Positions 46,395-54,396 of a stretch of DNA of 64,000 nt are shown piece by piece. Under the pieces are notes generated by a model. It saw only the letters and a list, made by a program, of their open reading frames with translations, was not told the origin of the DNA and did no database searches. The position numbers were made by a program, and so were the translations under genes. Source of the stretch: an uncultured Aquitalea sp. (GTDB taxonomy: Bacteria > Pseudomonadota > Gammaproteobacteria > Burkholderiales > Chromobacteriaceae); assembly GCF_945957525.1 (NCBI RefSeq), contig NZ_CAMFLA010000008.1, forward strand, positions 124,001 through 188,000. The letters run 5' to 3'. The number at the start of each line of letters is the position of its first letter. The first letter of the stretch is position 1.

Positions 46395-47390
46395 ATGACT
46401 CGCCTGCTTGTCCTCTATACCGGCGGCACCATCGGCATGGACCAGACTCCGGACGGCCTGGCGCCCAAGCCGGGTTTGCTGCCCCGTCTGCTGGAACGCT
46501 TTCTCAAGCCCGATCTGCAATTCGACGTGGTGGAATACCCCAGCCTGATCGATTCTTCCGCCATCACCCCGGCGCACTGGAACCAGCTGCTGGGCGATCT
46601 TTCCCGCGAGCGCGATCGCTACGATGGTTTCGTGGTGATCCACGGCACCGACACCATGGCCTATACCGCCAGCCTGCTGGCCTTCGCCTTGCGCGGCTTC
46701 GGCAAACCCGTGGTGGTGACCGGCTCGCAACTGCCGCTGGTGCATCCGCGCTCCGATGGCTGGAGCAATATCGCCGACGCACTGGAAGCCGCCTGCCAGC
46801 GAGATCTGGCAGAAGTGGTCATTGCTTTCGATCGGCTGCTGCTGCGCGGTTGCCGCGCGCGCAAGCTGGACGCCGCCGGCTTCTCCGGCTTCGCCAGCCC
46901 GAACGCCGCTCCCTTGGCCCGCTTCGGCATACAGGCCGACTGGCGACGCGAACTGTGGCGAAAGCCGGATGGTGATCGTTTCGTGCCCATGGCGCTGGAC
47001 GAACGCCTGCGCGTCGCCTGCCTGTTCCTGACGCCGGGCCACGGCGCGACCTTGATGGGTCAGATGTTGGCCGAAGACCGCCTGGATGGCGCGGCGCTGA
47101 TGAGCTACGGCAATGGCAATGCGCCGGCGGAGCCAGCTTTGCTGGACGGCGTGGCGGCGTTGAGCGCGCGCGGCGGCGCGGTATTGAATCTCACCCAGGT
47201 GACGGTGGGCGCGGTGGAGGTGGGGGCCTATGCCGCCAGCCAGCCGCTGGCCCGCGCCGGTGCGGTGCCGGGCGCGGACATGACGCCGGAAGCGGCGGTG
47301 GCCAAGCTCACCGTACTGTTGTCGCAAGGGCTGCGAGGCGAGGCGTTGCGTGCGCGGCTGGCGGAAAATCTGGCCGGCGAAATCAGTTAA
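46395..47390 (+). CDS. L-asparaginase (type I-like, cytoplasmic)
   Basis: A 331-aa enzyme hydrolysing asparagine to aspartate and ammonia. Active-site motifs: LYTGGTIGM with Thr12 and VIHGTDTMAYTAS with HGTDT at 83-87; VVTGSQLPL and LMSYGNGNAP also fit. No signal peptide, so a cytoplasmic AnsA-type enzyme. ATG preceded by AAGGAA. One GTTGGCCGAA word at 47066. A terminator with a T8 tail follows. Confidence 0.92.
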   Translation: MTRLLVLYTGGTIGMDQTPDGLAPKPGLLPRLLERFLKPDLQFDVVEYPSLIDSSAITPAHWNQLLGDLSRERDRYDGFVVIHGTDTMAYTASLLAFALRGFGKPVVVTGSQLPLVHPRSDGWSNIADALEAACQRDLAEVVIAFDRLLLRGCRARKLDAAGFSGFASPNAAPLARFGIQADWRRELWRKPDGDRFVPMALDERLRVACLFLTPGHGATLMGQMLAEDRLDGAALMSYGNGNAPAEPALLDGVAALSARGGAVLNLTQVTVGAVEVGAYAASQPLARAGAVPGADMTPEAAVAKLTVLLSQGLRGEALRARLAENLAGEIS

Positions 47391-47474
47391 GGGGGGGGCC
47401 TGGTCGGCGATATCTGCGCGGCGCGCTCGCCTTGCGAGCCACGGCGCCGCCATCGCTGTGGATAGCCGGATAAG

Positions 47475-47497
47475 CGGGCTCAGAGCCCGTTTTTTTC
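47475..47497 (+). terminator. Rho-independent terminator of asparaginase gene
   Basis: Stem CGGGCT / AGCCCG, CAG loop, followed by eight T residues. Confidence 0.8.
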
Positions 47498-47581
47498 ATG
47501 GGCAAGCCCGCTGGTGGTGCTTGAATTGCCTGTTTTTTAATCAGTGGCGGCAAAGCCTTGCAGATCAGCAACTTGCCCCCA

Positions 47582-47741
47582 TTATCCACAACAGGTCCAC
47601 ACAGCCGTTCACGGCTGGCGTGGAAAACCTTTGCAACTGCCTAAAAAATAAGCGCTTGGAAAAAGCCCTTTTCCCGTCAGCGGTTTGGCTCGCTTGTCCA
47701 CAGCCGGTACACAAGCCTGTCCCCGCAGGCTGTGAAAAAGC
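47582..47741 (+). repeat. 160-bp module A: two DnaA-box-like dyads 112 bp apart
   Basis: Unit 1 (47582-47629) begins TTATCCACA, a perfect DnaA box, and contains the hairpin CAGCCGT-TC-ACGGCTG, ending GTGGAAAA. Unit 2 (47694-47741) begins TTGTCCACAGCCGG, contains AGCCTG-TCCCCG-CAGGCT and ends TGTGAAAAA. An A-tract (TAAAAAATAA) lies between. The module lines up without gaps with module B at 48426. It lies upstream of the NadR-like ATPase. Confidence 0.8.
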
Positions 47742-47826
47742 GGCAGATTCTTCCACAAGCCCCTATGCCTTGCTGTTTGCCATCCCCCGGGACGACGTAT
47801 AATCAAACGTTTTGGGAGCCTGGCTT

Positions 47827-48390
47827 TTGGTCGCACAGCAAACGCGTATCGCCATCATCGGGCCGGAGTCCTGCGGCAAGACCACACTGGCGCAAGATCT
47901 GCGCAATGCCTTGCAGAATGCGGGAGAAACGGCGGACTGGGCGGCGGAGTACGCCCGGGAATATTACGCCGACAGGCCCTATACCGTGGCCATGGCGGAT
48001 ATCGAAGCCATCGCGCGCGGGCAGCTGGAGACAGAACGCCGCCATGCGGACGCGGATTGGCTGTTGTGCGATACCACGGTCGTCACTTGTGTGGTCTGGG
48101 CGCAAGTGGCTTTTGGCGCGGCGTCTGGTGCGCTGGCCGGACTTAATCGGCCGCAGGATTACGCGTTGACGGTACTGACTGCGCCGGACATTCCCTGGCA
48201 GCCGGACCCATTGCGCTCGCATCCCGCTCAGCGCGACTGGTTGTTCGGCTTGTATCAGGCAGAAATAGCGCATTCCGGCATACCGCCGCTGATCGTTCGC
48301 GGCAGCCGGCAAGCGCGGGTGGACAGCGTCTGGCAGGCCTTGCGCGCCTTGCGATCCGGCTTGCCGGATTGCGCAAATTTTAAGCAGTGA
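47827..48390 (+). CDS. NadR-like P-loop ATPase/kinase (AAA_28 domain)
   Basis: A 187-aa protein. P-loop IAIIGPESCGKTTLAQDLRN at about 9-28, then WAAEYAREYYADRPYTVAMA, and a Walker-B-like WLLCDTTVVTCVVWAQVAFG. This corresponds to the ribosylnicotinamide-kinase half of NadR without the HTH or adenylyltransferase domains. Substrate is not proven; ribosylnicotinamide phosphorylation is the family guess. I chose TTG 47827 because GGGAG (47814-47818) sits 8 bp upstream; an in-frame TTG at 47812 overlaps that site. It is bracketed by repeat modules A and B. Confidence 0.78.
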   Translation: MVAQQTRIAIIGPESCGKTTLAQDLRNALQNAGETADWAAEYAREYYADRPYTVAMADIEAIARGQLETERRHADADWLLCDTTVVTCVVWAQVAFGAASGALAGLNRPQDYALTVLTAPDIPWQPDPLRSHPAQRDWLFGLYQAEIAHSGIPPLIVRGSRQARVDSVWQALRALRSGLPDCANFKQ

Positions 48391-48425
48391 AGATTATGCC
48401 CTGACAAATCAGGTATTTGCCGTAT

Positions 48426-48585
48426 TTGTCCACAGCCCGCCCACAGCGCTGTCCCTGCCAGCGGTGGAAAACAGGCGGGAATTGATTAAAAAACAGGCAG
48501 TGCGAAAATCGGCCGGCGCATCAAGCACTTGAGGTGCTTGTCCACAGCCGGCTCACAGCCCTGTCCAGACTGGATGTGCAAAAAT
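48426..48585 (+). repeat. 160-bp module B: two DnaA-box-like dyads 112 bp apart
   Basis: Unit 3 (48426-48473) begins TTGTCCACAGCCCG, has CGCTG-TCCCTGC-CAGCG and ends GGTGGAAAAC. Unit 4 (48538-48585) begins TTGTCCACAGCCGG, has TCCAG-A-CTGGA and runs into the start codon of the S4 gene (48584). TTAAAAAACA lies between. Aligned with module A, the ends are conserved (TGTCCACAGCCGG identical in units 2 and 4) and the middle has diverged except the A-tract. A small hairpin CAAGCAC-TTGAG-GTGCTTG (48522-48540) precedes unit 4. Confidence 0.8.
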
Positions 48586-48799
48586 GAATGAAACCTATCG
48601 TTTGACTACCGATTACATCGCCCTGTGCGATCTGCTGAAAATTTGCAGCGTGTGTTCCTCCGGCGGTCAGGCCAAACATTTCATCGCCGAAGGCAATGTG
48701 CAGGTAGACGGTCAGCAGGAGCTGCGCAAGACCTGCAAGATACGCGCCGGCCAGCTGGTGAGCGGCGAAGGCTTCACCATCCGCGTGGTGGCGTCCTGA
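48584..48799 (+). CDS. S4-domain RNA-binding protein (YbcJ-like)
   Basis: A 71-aa protein consisting of one S4 RNA-binding domain: FITLCDLLKICSV-type start (here YIALCDLLKICSVCSSGGQA), then FIAEGNVQVDGQQELRKTCK and IRAGQLVSGEG. Likely binds structured RNA, perhaps ribosomal. Its start codon lies inside the last DnaA-box-like unit. The stop overlaps the next gene start by 1 bp. Confidence 0.88.
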   Translation: MNETYRLTTDYIALCDLLKICSVCSSGGQAKHFIAEGNVQVDGQQELRKTCKIRAGQLVSGEGFTIRVVAS

Positions 48800-48993
48800 T
48801 GAGCCAGCAGGACGACGTGTTCGATCCGATGCCCGAGCCGCCGGCCGAGGTGACGGACAACATGTGCTGCGGCAGCGGTTGCGAACCCTGCATCCTCGAC
48901 CAATACGCCGCCGATCTGCGCGAATACCGGCAGCAGCTGGCAAAGTGGCAGGCCAGACAACCGCAAGCGGAAACTCCGCAGAAAGCAAACTGA
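48799..48993 (+). CDS. Oxidoreductase-like-domain small cysteine-rich protein
   Basis: A 64-aa protein with the conserved core NMCCGSGCEPCILDQY, four cysteines that could bind metal or form disulfides. This matches the short Oxidored-like N-terminal domain family, whose biochemical role is not known. Start ATG overlaps the S4 stop (TGATG). The next gene starts 3 bp after its stop, so S4, this gene and the PHP gene form one operon. Confidence 0.8.
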   Translation: MSQQDDVFDPMPEPPAEVTDNMCCGSGCEPCILDQYAADLREYRQQLAKWQARQPQAETPQKAN

Positions 48994-48996
48994 CGC

Positions 48997-49869
48997 ATGG
49001 CCAGCATTGATCTGCATTTTCACTCGCACGCCTCCGACGGCGCACTGCCGCCAGCCGAGGTGATTGCGCGCGCGGCCGAGCGCCAGGCCACGCTAGTGGC
49101 GCTGACCGATCACGACTGCACCAGCGGCTTGGCCGAAGCAGCCGCCACGGCGTTTTCGCTGGGTGTGGATTTTCTCAATGGAGTGGAAATCTCCGTTACC
49201 TGGAACGTGCGCCATACGGTGCACATAGTCGGTCTGGGCATTGATCCGGCCCACCCGGCCTTGGCCGAGGGGCTGGCCGGCATTCGCGCAGGGCGGGTCA
49301 ATCGCGCGCGCGACATGGCCGCCTCGCTGGCCAAGGCCGGCATCACCGGCGCGTTTGAAGGCGCGATGGCCGTGTGCGACAACCCGGAAATGATTGGCCG
49401 CACCCACTTCGCCCGCCATCTGGTCAACAGCGGTCAGGTGAAGGACGTGCGCACCGTGTTCCGCAAATACCTGACGCCGGGCAAGCCGGGCTATGTGCCG
49501 CACGAGTGGGCGGCGCTGGCCGATGCCGTGGGTTGGATTCGCGCCGCCGGCGGCATCGCTGTCATCGCCCACCCGGGCCGCTACGACTTGAGCTGGACCC
49601 TGAAGGACCGACTGATTCTCGATTTCAAGGACGCGGGCGGTCAGGCGATCGAGGTCGCCAGCGGCAGTCACGGGCTGGATGATTTGCACCGGTATGCGCT
49701 GGTGTCGGAACGTTACGGACTGCTGGCCAGTGCCGGCAGCGATTTTCACGCCCCCAATGAAAGCGGGCGCGATGTTGGCCGAACCGACGATTTGCCGGCC
49801 ATCTGCAAGCCGGTGTGGGAGGCGCTGAACGAACGCATCATTCGTGCACCCCGCGCAGCAGGGATCTGA
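48997..49869 (+). CDS. PHP-domain phosphoesterase (YciV/RNase AM-like)
   Basis: A 290-aa metal-dependent phosphoesterase. PHP motifs: IDLHFHSHASDGALPPAEV, ALTDHDCTSGLAEAA, FLNGVEISV, GIAVIAHPGRYDLSW, and the final ASAGSDFHAPNE. The E. coli homologue hydrolyses 3',5'-nucleoside bisphosphates and trims 5' ends of RNA. Upstream of yciO, as in many betaproteobacteria. One exact GTTGGCCGAA (49774) and one near copy (49128). Confidence 0.9.
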   Translation: MASIDLHFHSHASDGALPPAEVIARAAERQATLVALTDHDCTSGLAEAAATAFSLGVDFLNGVEISVTWNVRHTVHIVGLGIDPAHPALAEGLAGIRAGRVNRARDMAASLAKAGITGAFEGAMAVCDNPEMIGRTHFARHLVNSGQVKDVRTVFRKYLTPGKPGYVPHEWAALADAVGWIRAAGGIAVIAHPGRYDLSWTLKDRLILDFKDAGGQAIEVASGSHGLDDLHRYALVSERYGLLASAGSDFHAPNESGRDVGRTDDLPAICKPVWEALNERIIRAPRAAGI

Positions 49870-49952
49870 CAACAAGACTCTCGCCCGGGGTGCTGAGGCG
49901 GGATCACATACAGCTCCGGACGCGCGGCGTAACGGGACAAGCAAGAGGCAAA

Positions 49953-50573
49953 ATGGCACAGTTTTTCATGATTCATCCGGACAATCCGCAGCAACGCCTG
50001 ATCCGCGAAGCGGTGAAAATCATGCGCGAAGGCGGGGTGGTGGTGTATCCCACCGACTCCTGCTACGCGCTGGGCTGCATGCTGGGAGACAAAAACGCCA
50101 TGGAGCGCATTCTGGAAATCCGCCAGATCGATCTCAAACACCATCTCACGCTGGTGTGCCACAACCTGTCGGAACTGGCCAACTACGCCAAGGTGGACAA
50201 TACCCAGTTTCGCATGCTGAAAGCCGCCACGCCGGGCAGTTACACCTTCATCCTGCAAGCCACGCGCGAAGTGCCACGCCGCACCCTGCACCCCAAGCGC
50301 TCCACCATCGGGCTGCGGGTGCCGGACCATAAAGTGGCGCTGGCTCTGCTGGAAGAACTGGGCGAACCCATTCTCTCCTGTACGCTGATGTTGCCGGGCG
50401 ATGAAGAACCGCTGACCGACCCCTATGAAATCCGCGACCGGCTGGAACGCAGCGTGGACGCCGTCATTGACGGCGGCTGGTGCGGCACCGACCCCACCAC
50501 CGTGATCGACATGACCGAAGGCGTGGAGCTGCTGCGACGCGGCAAGGGCGATCCGGCCGTGTTCGGTCTGTAG
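49953..50573 (+). CDS. YciO/Sua5-family protein (threonylcarbamoyl-AMP synthase-like)
   Basis: A 206-aa protein of the YrdC/Sua5 fold: EGGVVVYPTDSCYALGCMLG, RILEIRQIDLKHHLTLVCHN, TPGSYTFILQATREVPRRTL, TIGLRVPDHKVALALLEELG. It is the YciO branch, related to but distinct from the TsaC enzyme of tRNA t6A synthesis; the exact role is less certain. I chose ATG 49953 (MAQFFMIHPDNPQQRL); an in-frame extension upstream overlaps the PHP gene. Confidence 0.9.
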   Translation: MAQFFMIHPDNPQQRLIREAVKIMREGGVVVYPTDSCYALGCMLGDKNAMERILEIRQIDLKHHLTLVCHNLSELANYAKVDNTQFRMLKAATPGSYTFILQATREVPRRTLHPKRSTIGLRVPDHKVALALLEELGEPILSCTLMLPGDEEPLTDPYEIRDRLERSVDAVIDGGWCGTDPTTVIDMTEGVELLRRGKGDPAVFGL

Positions 50574-50644
50574 TCGGCCGAAGGAACCCGCGCGGCTTTT
50601 GCCGATCTGTAGCCAATTCAAGCATTCAGGACAAGACCGACACC

Positions 50645-51286
50645 ATGGGCGATATCGATACCCTCATCCAGCGCATCTGCATCTACGCATTGCCGGTGCT
50701 GTTCGCCATTACCCTGCACGAAGCGGCGCACGCCTACGCGGCCCGTCGTTTCGGCGACAACACCGCCTACATGATGGGGCGCATGACCCTCAATCCGCTC
50801 AAGCACATCGACCCCATCGGCACCGTATTGCTGCCGCTGCTGTCGATGATGACCAGCGGTTTCCTGTTTGGCTGGGCCAAACCGGTGCCGGTCAATTTCG
50901 GCGCCTTGCGCAATCTGCGCAGCGGCATGCGCTGGGTGGCGGCGGCCGGTCCGCTTGCCAATCTGGCCATGGCGGTGATGTGGGTGCTGCTGTTCAAGCT
51001 GGCCGCCAGCATGGACAACAGCTATGCCCAGCCGCTGGCGCTGATGAGCCGCGCCGGGATCAACATCAATGTGGTGCTGATGGTGCTCAACCTCATGCCC
51101 ATCCTGCCGCTGGACGGCGGACGCATCGTAGAGAGCTTCCTGCCTGCGGGCATGGCCTACAAATACTCCCGGCTGGAGCCCTACGGCATGTGGGTGTTGC
51201 TGGCGCTGGTGGTGACCGGCTTGCTCACTCCCATCCTCAGCCCCTTCATCAACATGGTGTATCATCTCCTCGGAATCTTTTTCTGA
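50645..51286 (+). CDS. Site-2 protease family (M50) membrane metalloprotease
   Basis: A 213-aa membrane protein. Zinc motif ITLHEAAHAYAARRFGD (HEAAH) in the first helix and NLMPILPLDGGRIVESF supplying the third ligand. About five helices. Similar proteins lie between yciO and trpS in many betaproteobacteria; substrates unknown. ATG 50645 preceded by ACC only, with AGG further upstream. A perfect 42-bp palindrome follows. Confidence 0.9.
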   Translation: MGDIDTLIQRICIYALPVLFAITLHEAAHAYAARRFGDNTAYMMGRMTLNPLKHIDPIGTVLLPLLSMMTSGFLFGWAKPVPVNFGALRNLRSGMRWVAAAGPLANLAMAVMWVLLFKLAASMDNSYAQPLALMSRAGININVVLMVLNLMPILPLDGGRIVESFLPAGMAYKYSRLEPYGMWVLLALVVTGLLTPILSPFINMVYHLLGIFF

Positions 51287-51293
51287 ACCGAAA

Positions 51294-51335
51294 CGGGTGC
51301 GACAAGGCCGGCATATGCCGGCCTTGTCGCACCCG
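51294..51335. repeat. 42-bp perfect palindrome between M50 protease and trpS
   Basis: Two 21-nt arms with no spacer: CGGGTGCGACAAGGCCGGCAT and its exact complement, centred on CATATG at 51312-51317. The inner part resembles the terminator at 26748. No T tract follows, so it could be a terminator, an RNA processing site or a protein-binding site. It starts 8 bp after one stop and ends 25 bp before the trpS start. Confidence 0.85.
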
Positions 51336-51360
51336 GCAATCCTGACCGGACACACAGCAC

Positions 51361-52557
51361 ATGTTTGCCAATCGCATCCTCTCCGGCATGCGCCCCACGG
51401 GCAGCCTGCATCTGGGCCATTATCACGGCGTGATCAAGAACTGGGTGGAGCTGCAAGCCAGCCACGACTGCTATTTCATGGTGGCCGACTGGCACGCGCT
51501 GACCACCAACTACGATGACGTTTCCATCATCGAGAAAAGCATCTGGGACATGGTGATCGACTGGCTTGCCGCCGGCGTCGATCCGGAAAAGGCGACCGTG
51601 TTCATCCAGTCCAAGGTGCCGCAACACGCCGAACTGCACCTGGCGCTGTCCATGTCCACGCCGTTGTCCTGGCTGGAGCGCGTGCCCACTTACAAGGATC
51701 AGATCGAAAAGCTGTCCACCAAGGATCTGGGCACCTACGGCTTCCTCGGCTACCCGCTGCTGCAAGCGGCCGACATCCTGATCTACAAGGCGGGTCTGGT
51801 GCCGGTGGGCGAGGACCAGGTTCCCCACATCGAACTGACGCGCGAAGTGGCTCGCCGCTTCAACAATCTGTTCGGCAAGGAACCCAATTTCGAAGAACTG
51901 GCCCGCGCCGCCGCCAAAAAAATCGGCAAGGCCGGCAAGCAGTTCGAGCAACTGCGCACCGCCTACCTGCAAGATGGCAACGCCGAAGCGCTGCAACAGG
52001 CGCGCGAACTGCTGGCCGCCAGCCAGAATCTGGGCGGTGCGGATCGCGAGCGGTTGGCCGGCTGGCTGGAAAACAAGGGCAAGACCATCCTGCCGGAGCC
52101 GGAGGCCAAGCTCACCGCCGCGTCCCGCATGCCGGGCCTGGACGGCCAGAAGATGTCCAAGTCCTACGGCAACACCATCACCATGCGCGAAGCACCGGAA
52201 CAAGTGAGCAAGAAGGTGCGCGCAATGCCCACCGACCCGGCCCGCGTGCGCCGCACCGATGCCGGCAATCCGGAGAAATGCCCGGTATGGCAGCTGCATC
52301 AGGTATACAGCGATCACGATACTCGCGAGTGGGTAAAGCAGGGCTGTACCACCGCCGGCATCGGCTGTCTGGATTGCAAACAACCGGTGATCGACGGCGT
52401 GCTCAAGGAGCAGCAGCCGATGTTCGAGCGGGCCGAGCAATACCTGACCCATCCGGACCGCGTGAAGGAAATCGTGTTTGAAGGCTGCCGCCGCGCCGAG
52501 CAGGTGGCCAAGGACACCATGAACGATGTGCGCGCCGCCATGGGCTTGGGTTTTTGA
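51361..52557 (+). CDS. trpS: Tryptophanyl-tRNA synthetase
   Basis: A 398-aa class I synthetase. HIGH motif TGSLHLGHYHG (residues 13-23), KMSKS in GLDGQKMSKSYGN, plus GYPLLQAADILIYKAGLVPV and GEDQVPHIELTREVARRFNN. Longer than E. coli TrpS (334) because of an insertion at about 175-250 (KEPNFEELARAAAKKIGKAG...), a form common in betaproteobacteria. A strong terminator follows 30 bp later. Confidence 0.96.
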   Translation: MFANRILSGMRPTGSLHLGHYHGVIKNWVELQASHDCYFMVADWHALTTNYDDVSIIEKSIWDMVIDWLAAGVDPEKATVFIQSKVPQHAELHLALSMSTPLSWLERVPTYKDQIEKLSTKDLGTYGFLGYPLLQAADILIYKAGLVPVGEDQVPHIELTREVARRFNNLFGKEPNFEELARAAAKKIGKAGKQFEQLRTAYLQDGNAEALQQARELLAASQNLGGADRERLAGWLENKGKTILPEPEAKLTAASRMPGLDGQKMSKSYGNTITMREAPEQVSKKVRAMPTDPARVRRTDAGNPEKCPVWQLHQVYSDHDTREWVKQGCTTAGIGCLDCKQPVIDGVLKEQQPMFERAEQYLTHPDRVKEIVFEGCRRAEQVAKDTMNDVRAAMGLGF

Positions 52558-52586
52558 GCCGGGTCCGCACGCGCTGCAGTTGAAAG

Positions 52587-52616
52587 AAAAAGCCGGGATG
52601 TTGTCCCGGCTTTTTT
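52587..52616 (+). terminator. Rho-independent terminator of trpS
   Basis: Stem AAAAAGCCGGGA / TCCCGGCTTTTT (12 bp), loop TGTTG, T-rich tail. Confidence 0.9.
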
Positions 52617-52693
52617 ATGTATTTTTCCCGATATGCATACGTAATGACACGAAGGATAATGGCCACCTCATTTCCATTTGATCCGGTCGTCTC

Positions 52694-53314
52694 GTGTCGT
52701 CTCTACTCGTCATTCCTCTACGATTCAGCCTGAGTGTCGCTGCGCTGTCGCTTGCTTTGGCGCTAGGCGCGGGGCATGTGGCCGCAGCGCTGGCGCTTTT
52801 CTTCGGCTTGCATGCCGGTTGGCTGGGTGTGGCTTCGGGTCATGGCGTATTGCGCATGGCCGGCTTGCGACGCAGCAATCGCCTGCTGGGCACGGCTTTG
52901 CGCAATGAGGTACTGGTTGGCGACGTGGCGCTGATCTGGCGCGCCTACCGACATTTTCTCGCCACCGGCGAGCATGAGGCCCTACGCGAGCAGACCTCGC
53001 CGCTGTTTTTCACCGAACTGCTGGCGCTGCGCGTGCTGCATTTCGGCACGCACGGCAAGCTGGTGGATATGGGCAATGTGGATCACCCGACGGTGCAACT
53101 GGTGGAAACCGATTTGCAGCCGGGTAAAGAACGTATCGTGGTGCGGGTGAATGTGTGCGGGTTTTTCTACGGCATCGATCCCGCATCGGGCGCCCCGTGC
53201 TGGGAGGAGAGCGCTGCGGAGCAAACGCCGCAGTCCGTGCTGTGCTGGCGTTTGCGCTTGCATGGTCGCCGCTGGGTGCTGGACGGCCTGCCGGCGCTCA
53301 AACCGGCGACCTGA
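52694..53314 (+). CDS. Membrane protein of unknown function
   Basis: About 206 aa. Hydrophobic N-terminus (LLVIPLRFSLSVAALSLALA and HVAAALALFFGLHAGWLGVA, two helices), then a soluble domain with RNEVLVGDVALIWRAYRHFL and ERIVVRVNVCGFFYGIDPAS. I do not recognise the family; the C-terminal half has the look of a small alpha/beta domain. The start is uncertain: GTG 52694 is used, without a clear ribosome site. It sits alone between trpS and ctlX. Confidence 0.65.
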   Translation: MSSLLVIPLRFSLSVAALSLALALGAGHVAAALALFFGLHAGWLGVASGHGVLRMAGLRRSNRLLGTALRNEVLVGDVALIWRAYRHFLATGEHEALREQTSPLFFTELLALRVLHFGTHGKLVDMGNVDHPTVQLVETDLQPGKERIVVRVNVCGFFYGIDPASGAPCWEESAAEQTPQSVLCWRLRLHGRRWVLDGLPALKPAT

Positions 53315-53348
53315 ATCACAGGTTTGCCGAAGACATGGCGCTAGGTTG

Positions 53349-54341
53349 TCAGGCTTCTGCGCGGGGCAGGAAAATTTCCGCCAGCATGCAGCGGCAGCTG
53401 CCGCCGCCCACGGCTTCGATCGTGGGGATGGGATTGATCACCGGCTGACCATGTTTTTCCAGCAGCGCTTGCTGCGCCGGCGTAAAGCCCTTCCAGGCGC
53501 TTTCCGACATCGCGATCAGCGGGGTGCCGTCCGCCGTCTCCAGCTGCAGGATGTTGCCGCAGAAGTGCTTTTCCACCTGCTCGTGGCTGATGTCGATCAC
53601 CTCGTGTGTGGCGCGCAGCGTCTCCAGCACCTGCTTCCTTTGCTCGGCCAGATGCAGGCTGTCGCCGCAGATCACGGCAAACTCCCTGCCCACGCTCATC
53701 ATCACATTGGTGTGATAAATGGGGACGCCGCGGCTGTCTGCCGTATCAAACAGCTGCACATCCTCAATGCCGCGCAATCTGGCGTAGCGGTACAAGGCCA
53801 ACGGGTGGCAGCGTTGCGAACGCGCGGCGTAAACGCGTCGACGCGGATGATCGAAAATCATCACACCGGTGCCCTCCAGGATTTCTTCCTCTTCCCACGG
53901 CTGCCCCATCCAGCTGATCTGGTGAATCTGATAGCCTTCGGCCAACAGCAGCCGCGCCAGCTGCTCCACGCGCCGCTCGCGCCGTCGATTGGCCGTGTGC
54001 ATGGGATAGACACTGAGGGTGCCGTCCGCGCTGGTGGTGAACCAGTTGTTGGGGAACACGGCATCGGGCGTGGGAAAGCCGTCGTCGCTCTTCTCCATCA
54101 CCATCACCTTCAGACCGTGACGCGCCAGTCGGGCGGTCATGGCGTCGAACTCGCACAAGGCCAGCGCGGTCACTTCGACCGGCGGCAGGCCAAGGCGATG
54201 CTGGAAGACGTTGTCGGCGCCGGTTTGCTCATTGAAGGCAAAGTCGTAGGGGCGCACCATCACCACGGCGCGCGCCAGTTGCGGCTGCGCGACGCGAGCG
54301 GGCGGCAGTTCGCGCGCCCAAGGCAAATATTGGTTTCCCAT
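53349..54341 (-). CDS. ctlX: CtlX-type citrulline/amidino-hydrolase family protein
   Basis: A 330-aa member of the guanidino-group-modifying superfamily (dimethylarginine dimethylaminohydrolase-like). Key segments: VVMVRPYDFAFNEQTGADN, FPTPDAVFPNNWFTTSADGT, GVPIYHTNVMMSVGREFAVI with catalytic His, and GGGSCRCMLAEIFLP with the nucleophilic cysteine. It probably hydrolyses citrulline or a substituted arginine. Divergent from a LysR gene, with a dyad between them. It interrupts the usual trpS-scpA neighbourhood. Confidence 0.87.
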   Translation of the reverse strand: MGNQYLPWARELPPARVAQPQLARAVVMVRPYDFAFNEQTGADNVFQHRLGLPPVEVTALALCEFDAMTARLARHGLKVMVMEKSDDGFPTPDAVFPNNWFTTSADGTLSVYPMHTANRRRERRVEQLARLLLAEGYQIHQISWMGQPWEEEEILEGTGVMIFDHPRRRVYAARSQRCHPLALYRYARLRGIEDVQLFDTADSRGVPIYHTNVMMSVGREFAVICGDSLHLAEQRKQVLETLRATHEVIDISHEQVEKHFCGNILQLETADGTPLIAMSESAWKGFTPAQQALLEKHGQPVINPIPTIEAVGGGSCRCMLAEIFLPRAEA

Positions 54342-54396
54342 GATGTTTTATGTCGGACAAAATGCAGGTGGGACTGCTATAGTAGCCGCAGCAAAA

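Larger units (their letters stand above)
47391..47826. other. 436-bp intergenic region with terminator and first DnaA-box module
   Basis: No protein gene supported. It contains the asparaginase terminator (47475-47497), a near DnaA box TGTGGATAG (47457-47465), an A/T block TGCCTGTTTTTTAATCA (47527-47543) and the first 160-bp repeat module (47582-47741), ending 85 bp before the NadR-like ATPase start. Confidence 0.7.

Noticed and set aside
47391-48583. Calling a replication origin from the DnaA boxes
   Set aside because: No dnaA, dnaN, parAB or other origin-linked gene is present, and GC skew could not be measured from one window.
47582-48585. CRISPR array
   Set aside because: Only four imperfect units with unequal 64- and 684-bp gaps, and no cas genes.
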